Origin: Rhodobiaceae bacterium
GTDB taxonomy: Bacteria; Pseudomonadota; Alphaproteobacteria; Rhizobiales; JANQQB01
NCBI GenBank assembly: GCA_028285165.1
Contig: JANQQB010000056.1
Coordinates: 1-36,380, forward strand
DNA length: 36,380 nucleotides
Direction: 5' to 3'
A model generated the notes under the pieces. It saw only the letters and a program-made list of their open reading frames with translations, was not told the DNA's origin and made no database searches. The position numbers were made by a program, and so were the translations under genes. Positions 33,084 through 36,380 of the stretch are shown piece after piece; position 1 is the stretch's first letter; each line of letters begins with the position of its first letter.

Positions 33084-33719
33084 ATGAACAACAGGATCGA
33101 CCATTTTGCGATTGGGGCGGCCAGCCTGGAAGCCGGCGTCGATGCCATGCGCACAGCGCTCGGCGTAACCATCCCCTCCGGCTCCAAACACACCGCCATG
33201 AGCACGCACAATTGTGTCGTCCAGGCCGGCAACGACAGCTTCCTGGAAATCATTGCCGTCGATCCGGACGCGCCCGATCCGGGGCGCCGGCGCTGGTTCA
33301 CCCTTGATGAGGCCGAAACCCGGCAGCGCCTTTCAGAGCGCCCGCGCGCCCTGTGTTGGGTTGTCGGCACCGACGACCTGGACGTGGTGATGGCGGCAAG
33401 CCCGGTCGATCTCGGCGAGGCCATGCTGTTCACGCGCGGCGAGCGCTCCTGGCGTCTGACGGTACCGCGGGACGGCAGCCTGCCCGAAAACGGCCTGCTG
33501 CCGGCCTTCATCGAATGGTCGCCGGGCCCTCATCCGAGCAGCGGCATGCAGAACCTGGGCGTGACCCTGAAATCCGTAGAACTGCAGCACCCCGATCCGA
33601 CGCGGCTGCGTGCAATGCTGGAAGCCCTCGGCGTGGATCACCTCGCCCGTGTCACTGAAGGGAACAACCAACTCTCCTTCCGGGTCGACAGCCCGAACGG
33701 CGAGGTCGTTCTCGACTGA
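33084..33719 (+). CDS. VOC-superfamily (glyoxalase-like) protein
   Basis: The 211-residue protein begins IDHFAIGAASLEAGVDAMRTALGV, the typical first beta-alpha unit of VOC/glyoxalase-like domains. Further blocks are TAMSTHNCVVQAGNDSFLEIIAVDP, LCWVVGTDD, PAFIEWSPGPHP and LGVTLKSVELQHPDP. This matches the single-chain, two-module glyoxalase_3-like group. Metal ligands are probably among His7, His38 and Glu54-type positions, as in relatives, but I cannot confirm the set. The start at ATG 33084 follows AGGATAAAAGACG. It is divergent from the molybdoenzyme and convergent with aapM, so it probably belongs to the catabolic regulon. Reaction unknown. Confidence 0.82.
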   Translation: MNNRIDHFAIGAASLEAGVDAMRTALGVTIPSGSKHTAMSTHNCVVQAGNDSFLEIIAVDPDAPDPGRRRWFTLDEAETRQRLSERPRALCWVVGTDDLDVVMAASPVDLGEAMLFTRGERSWRLTVPRDGSLPENGLLPAFIEWSPGPHPSSGMQNLGVTLKSVELQHPDPTRLRAMLEALGVDHLARVTEGNNQLSFRVDSPNGEVVLD

Positions 33720-33744
33720 GCGGCATGACACCGCCCGGATTCCG

Positions 33745-34848
33745 TCAACGCTCGCTGATCTGCATCCGGCGTTTCAGGTATTCGCCATACTGGCCGAGCG
33801 AGAAGATGAACAGCCAGTAGATCAGTCCGACAAAGACGTAGACCTCCATGTAATACGGCGCCCATTGCCCGGTCCCGAAAGCCGCGTTCGCCGATGCCAG
33901 GATGTCGAAGAAACCGATGATGATCACGATTGCGGTTTCCTTGAACGTGACGACCACCATGTTGATCGTGCTGGGCAGCGCGTGGCGGAACACCTGCGGC
34001 AGCACGATCTTCGACAGGATTTGCAACGTGCTCATCCCGAGCGCCCGCCCCGCTTCCTCCTGTCCCTTCGGGATCGCCTGGAACCCGCCCCGGAAGATCT
34101 CGGCCTGGTAACAGGCAAAGAACAGCGCAAAGGCCAGGATCACCCGCCAGATCTTGTCGCCCTGCAGCCAGTCCGGCAACAGGAGCGGAATGACGACGGC
34201 GGCCGTGAACAGGGTCGTCAGCAGGGGGAGCGACCGGATGAAATCGATCAGAAGCAGGGCGCCATAGGAGACGACCGGCAGTTTCGAACGCCGGGCCAAC
34301 GCCAGGCCCAGCCCCATCGGCATGCCGATGAGCACGACCGACGAAAACAGGAACAACGTCAGAGCGAGCCCGCCCCATTGGTCGGTCGTGACCTGCTGCA
34401 GCCCGATCAGGCTGCCTTCCATCAGGAGGAAATAGCTGCCGAAGCCTGCGATCCACAATGTCGACAGCCGGCGCAGCGTCCAGAAGACCGGCAGGCACGA
34501 AAGGATCACGGTCACGATGATCGCAACACAGGCGAGCGTCGAACGCCAATGCAGTTCATAAGGGTAGAGGCCGAACAATATGAGCCGATGGCGTGCATCG
34601 ATCACCGACCAGCAGGCGCCGGCGCTTTCTCTGCAAAGATCGACGTCCTCGGCCCGCCAGACCGCGTTGATGAAAGCCCAATTGATCGCCGTGACCGCCA
34701 TCCAGGCCAGAAGCAGGGCAAACAGGATGGTCATGACACTGTCGAACGGCGTCGAGAAAGCTCGGGTCTTCAGGGCATTCAGGACAGCGGATGCGCGACT
34801 GTCGACGGGGCGCGGCGGTGCCGATGTCATGACGCTCAAATCGCTCAT
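33745..34848 (-). CDS. aapM: AapM-type amino-acid ABC transporter permease
   Basis: The 367-residue polytopic membrane protein starts at ATG 34848, one base after the aapQ stop. The ABC permease coupling motif is EEAGRALGMSTLQILSKIVLP (the EAA loop). A long periplasmic segment near the N-terminus (residues ~60-110, with NAVWRAEDVDLCRESAGACW) is characteristic of AapM/BztC/YhdY, not of short HisM permeases. It pairs with AapQ to import L-amino acids. No aapP (ATPase) gene follows; the next gene is the convergent VOC gene. Confidence 0.9.
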   Translation of the reverse strand: MSDLSVMTSAPPRPVDSRASAVLNALKTRAFSTPFDSVMTILFALLLAWMAVTAINWAFINAVWRAEDVDLCRESAGACWSVIDARHRLILFGLYPYELHWRSTLACVAIIVTVILSCLPVFWTLRRLSTLWIAGFGSYFLLMEGSLIGLQQVTTDQWGGLALTLFLFSSVVLIGMPMGLGLALARRSKLPVVSYGALLLIDFIRSLPLLTTLFTAAVVIPLLLPDWLQGDKIWRVILAFALFFACYQAEIFRGGFQAIPKGQEEAGRALGMSTLQILSKIVLPQVFRHALPSTINMVVVTFKETAIVIIIGFFDILASANAAFGTGQWAPYYMEVYVFVGLIYWLFIFSLGQYGEYLKRRMQISER

Positions 34849-34849
34849 C

Positions 34850-35989
34850 TCAATGCCCCTTCAGTTTCAGACGCGCATTGAGCACATTGACCATCTGCGC
34901 GAGCGTGAAGTTGATGAGCAGGAACGCCGCCATGAGAATGCCGATCAGTTCCAGCGTCTGGCCGGATTGCGTGATCGAGGTCGACACGATCATGAACAGG
35001 TCGCTGAACCCGATCGCCACGCCGATCGTGGTCGCCTTCATGATGAAGATCCATTGATTGCCGAGCGGCGGAATGATTGTACGAAGCGCCATCGGCATCT
35101 TGACCTTCATCCAGACCGTCAAGGGCCGCAGACCGAGCGATTGCGCCGCTTCGATCAGCCCCTTGGAGACTTCCTGCAAGCCGCCGCGCACGACTTCCGC
35201 GATATAGGCGGCCCCGTAAAGCACGATGCCGATGATCATCGCGATCAGTTCGATCGACAGGGTCAGCCCGCCGACAAAGCGCAAGCCCTTCAGTTCCGGT
35301 ACCGAGACGACGGGCGTATCGGCAGGCAAAGTCAGCTGGAAGGCGAGGATCGTGGCGATCGTGCTCACACCCAACCAGGCCAGGACCTTGATCGCCCCGC
35401 GCGCAACGACAAACCGCACAATGAAAAAGCCGGCAAGAACCACGAAACCGGTCAACAAAACGCCGGTCGGCAACGGCAGATTGAACGACGGCACCATCAT
35501 GCCGCGGTTTGACAGAAAGGCCATATCCATCACCGACATGGCCTGGCGCGGTCCGGGCATATGGATCAGGACGGCGTACCAGAATACCAATTGCAGGATC
35601 AGCGGGATGTTGCGGAACACCTGGACGAAGACGGTCGCCGTCGCATTGACCGCCATGTTGCTGGCATCCCTGCCGGCGCCGACCAGGAATCCCAGCACCG
35701 TCGACAGCACGATGCAGATCAGCCCGAGCACCAGCGTGTTGACAAAACCGATCGTCAGCGTGCGGGCATAGCTGTCGTCGATCGAGCGTTCCATGAAGGA
35801 AAACGAATAGGACCAGCCGGTCGAGCGCTCCAGAAACCCGAAACCGCTCGACAGGCCGAGGACTTCCAGGTTGGTGCGCACGCTGGTAACGGCACCCCAG
35901 ACCACAACGATGATCACGCCGAGCACCAGCGTCTGGATGACGATGTCGCGCGGTGTTGGAAGCCGCATTGGTGCGGTCGAGGCCAGCAT
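34850..35989 (-). CDS. aapQ: AapQ-type amino-acid ABC transporter permease
   Basis: The 379-residue permease starts at ATG 35989 after GGAGGGTCGAC. It has about eight membrane helices, a long first periplasmic loop (NLEVLGLSSGFGFLERSTGW, typical of AapQ/BztB) and the EAA motif EAAQSLGLRPLTVWMKVKMP. It sits downstream of the binding-protein gene and abuts aapM, the order of aapJQM(P). Broad-specificity uptake of L-amino acids is the known role; the local context suggests a pathway-specific substrate. Confidence 0.92.
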   Translation of the reverse strand: MLASTAPMRLPTPRDIVIQTLVLGVIIVVVWGAVTSVRTNLEVLGLSSGFGFLERSTGWSYSFSFMERSIDDSYARTLTIGFVNTLVLGLICIVLSTVLGFLVGAGRDASNMAVNATATVFVQVFRNIPLILQLVFWYAVLIHMPGPRQAMSVMDMAFLSNRGMMVPSFNLPLPTGVLLTGFVVLAGFFIVRFVVARGAIKVLAWLGVSTIATILAFQLTLPADTPVVSVPELKGLRFVGGLTLSIELIAMIIGIVLYGAAYIAEVVRGGLQEVSKGLIEAAQSLGLRPLTVWMKVKMPMALRTIIPPLGNQWIFIMKATTIGVAIGFSDLFMIVSTSITQSGQTLELIGILMAAFLLINFTLAQMVNVLNARLKLKGH

Positions 35990-36065
35990 GTCGACCCTCC
36001 CCCCTCGTTCGCCGGGTGCGGCCCGCCGCGCTTGTCATCAGCGGCGGGCCGGTCGAGCCTGCTCT

Positions 36066-36380
36066 CTAGTCGAGGATCGGCGCGTACAGCACGCCGCCAT
36101 GACTCCACAGATTGTTCAGTCCGCGATCGAGCTTGTAAGGGCTGTCCTTGCCGAGGTTGCGGTCATAGATCTCGGCGAAATTGCCGACAGCGGCGATCAT
36201 TTCGCGGGCCCAGGTTTCACGAAGGCCCAGCCGCTCGCCGATGCCGGGCGTGCTGCCCAAGAGACGTGCCACAGTCGGGTTCGGCGGATTGGCGGCCATG
36301 TCCGCGACATTGGCCTTGGTCACACCGTGCTCTTCGGCCAGAAGCAGGGCCGCCAGCATCCAGTTGACCACGTCGACGAA
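36066..36380 (-). CDS. aapJ: AapJ-type amino-acid-binding protein, C-terminal part only
   Basis: The frame is open from the right edge to a TAG at 36068-36066 (105 codons including the stop), so the N-terminus and signal peptide are outside the window. The segment AREMIAAVGNFAEIYDRNLG, followed by GLNNLWSHGGVLYAPILD, is the conserved C-terminus of AapJ/BztA/YhdW periplasmic binding proteins. It would deliver amino acids to AapQM. Confidence 0.88.
   Translation of the reverse strand, partial: FVDVVNWMLAALLLAEEHGVTKANVADMAANPPNPTVARLLGSTPGIGERLGLRETWAREMIAAVGNFAEIYDRNLGKDSPYKLDRGLNNLWSHGGVLYAPILD

Overview
The window is GC-rich chromosomal DNA with alphaproteobacterial gene content, most likely Hyphomicrobiales (Rhizobiales) or a relative. 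The pointers are Aap/Bzt-type amino-acid ABC permeases, hydantoinase A/B, PaaX, IclR and HxlR regulators, and many 4-nt start/stop overlaps. It starts inside one gene (secreted protein, left edge) and ends inside another (amino-acid binding protein, right edge). I cannot name the species.

Layout. (1) 1-3.4 kb: two unrecognised secreted proteins, an HxlR regulator, and a small tandem duplication. The duplicated unit is the 3' end of an hxlR gene followed by an opposed gene for a ~58-residue single-membrane-helix protein. Both small genes look intact; the second hxlR copy is only a 27-codon remnant. (2) 3.5-6.7 kb (minus): an MFS transporter, a threonine-dehydratase-like PLP enzyme and a DoeB-like zinc deacylase, the last two coupled. 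(3) 6.9-8.0 kb (minus): a Tat-exported intradiol-dioxygenase-like protein lacking the usual tyrosines, coupled to a ferric-reductase-like membrane haem protein. (4) 8.2-10.2 kb: an AraC regulator divergent from an alpha/beta hydrolase with Cys at the nucleophile position. (5) 10.3-14.9 kb: a PaaX-family regulator divergent from an operon of two tandem QueG/RdhA-like Fe-S proteins, a 107-residue unknown and an acyl-CoA ligase. A perfect palindrome lies in the divergent promoter.

(6) 14.9-22.5 kb (minus): a periplasmic nitrate reductase operon in the order napF-D-A-G-H-B-C, with an FNR/FixK-type box upstream. It is preceded by a winged-helix regulator with an unrecognised C-terminal domain and followed by a small membrane protein.

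(7) 23.1-33.7 kb: a catabolic cluster around an IclR regulator. One operon encodes a FAD amine/amino-acid oxidase-like protein, hydantoinase A, hydantoinase B and an SDR. A rhodanese diverges from it. A second operon carries a cytoplasmic BisC-type molybdoenzyme and the IclR regulator, with a VOC/glyoxalase-like gene divergent. Both divergent promoters hold near-identical 19-bp elements, suggesting one regulon. (8) 33.7-36.4 kb (minus): aapJ (partial), aapQ and aapM, without an adjacent ATPase gene. This transporter may feed the catabolic cluster.

Most worth following up: the IclR-linked cluster and its shared 19-bp element, the paired QueG/RdhA-like proteins under PaaX, and the duplicated small membrane proteins. 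All functional calls rest on recognised motifs and gene context; no searches were run.
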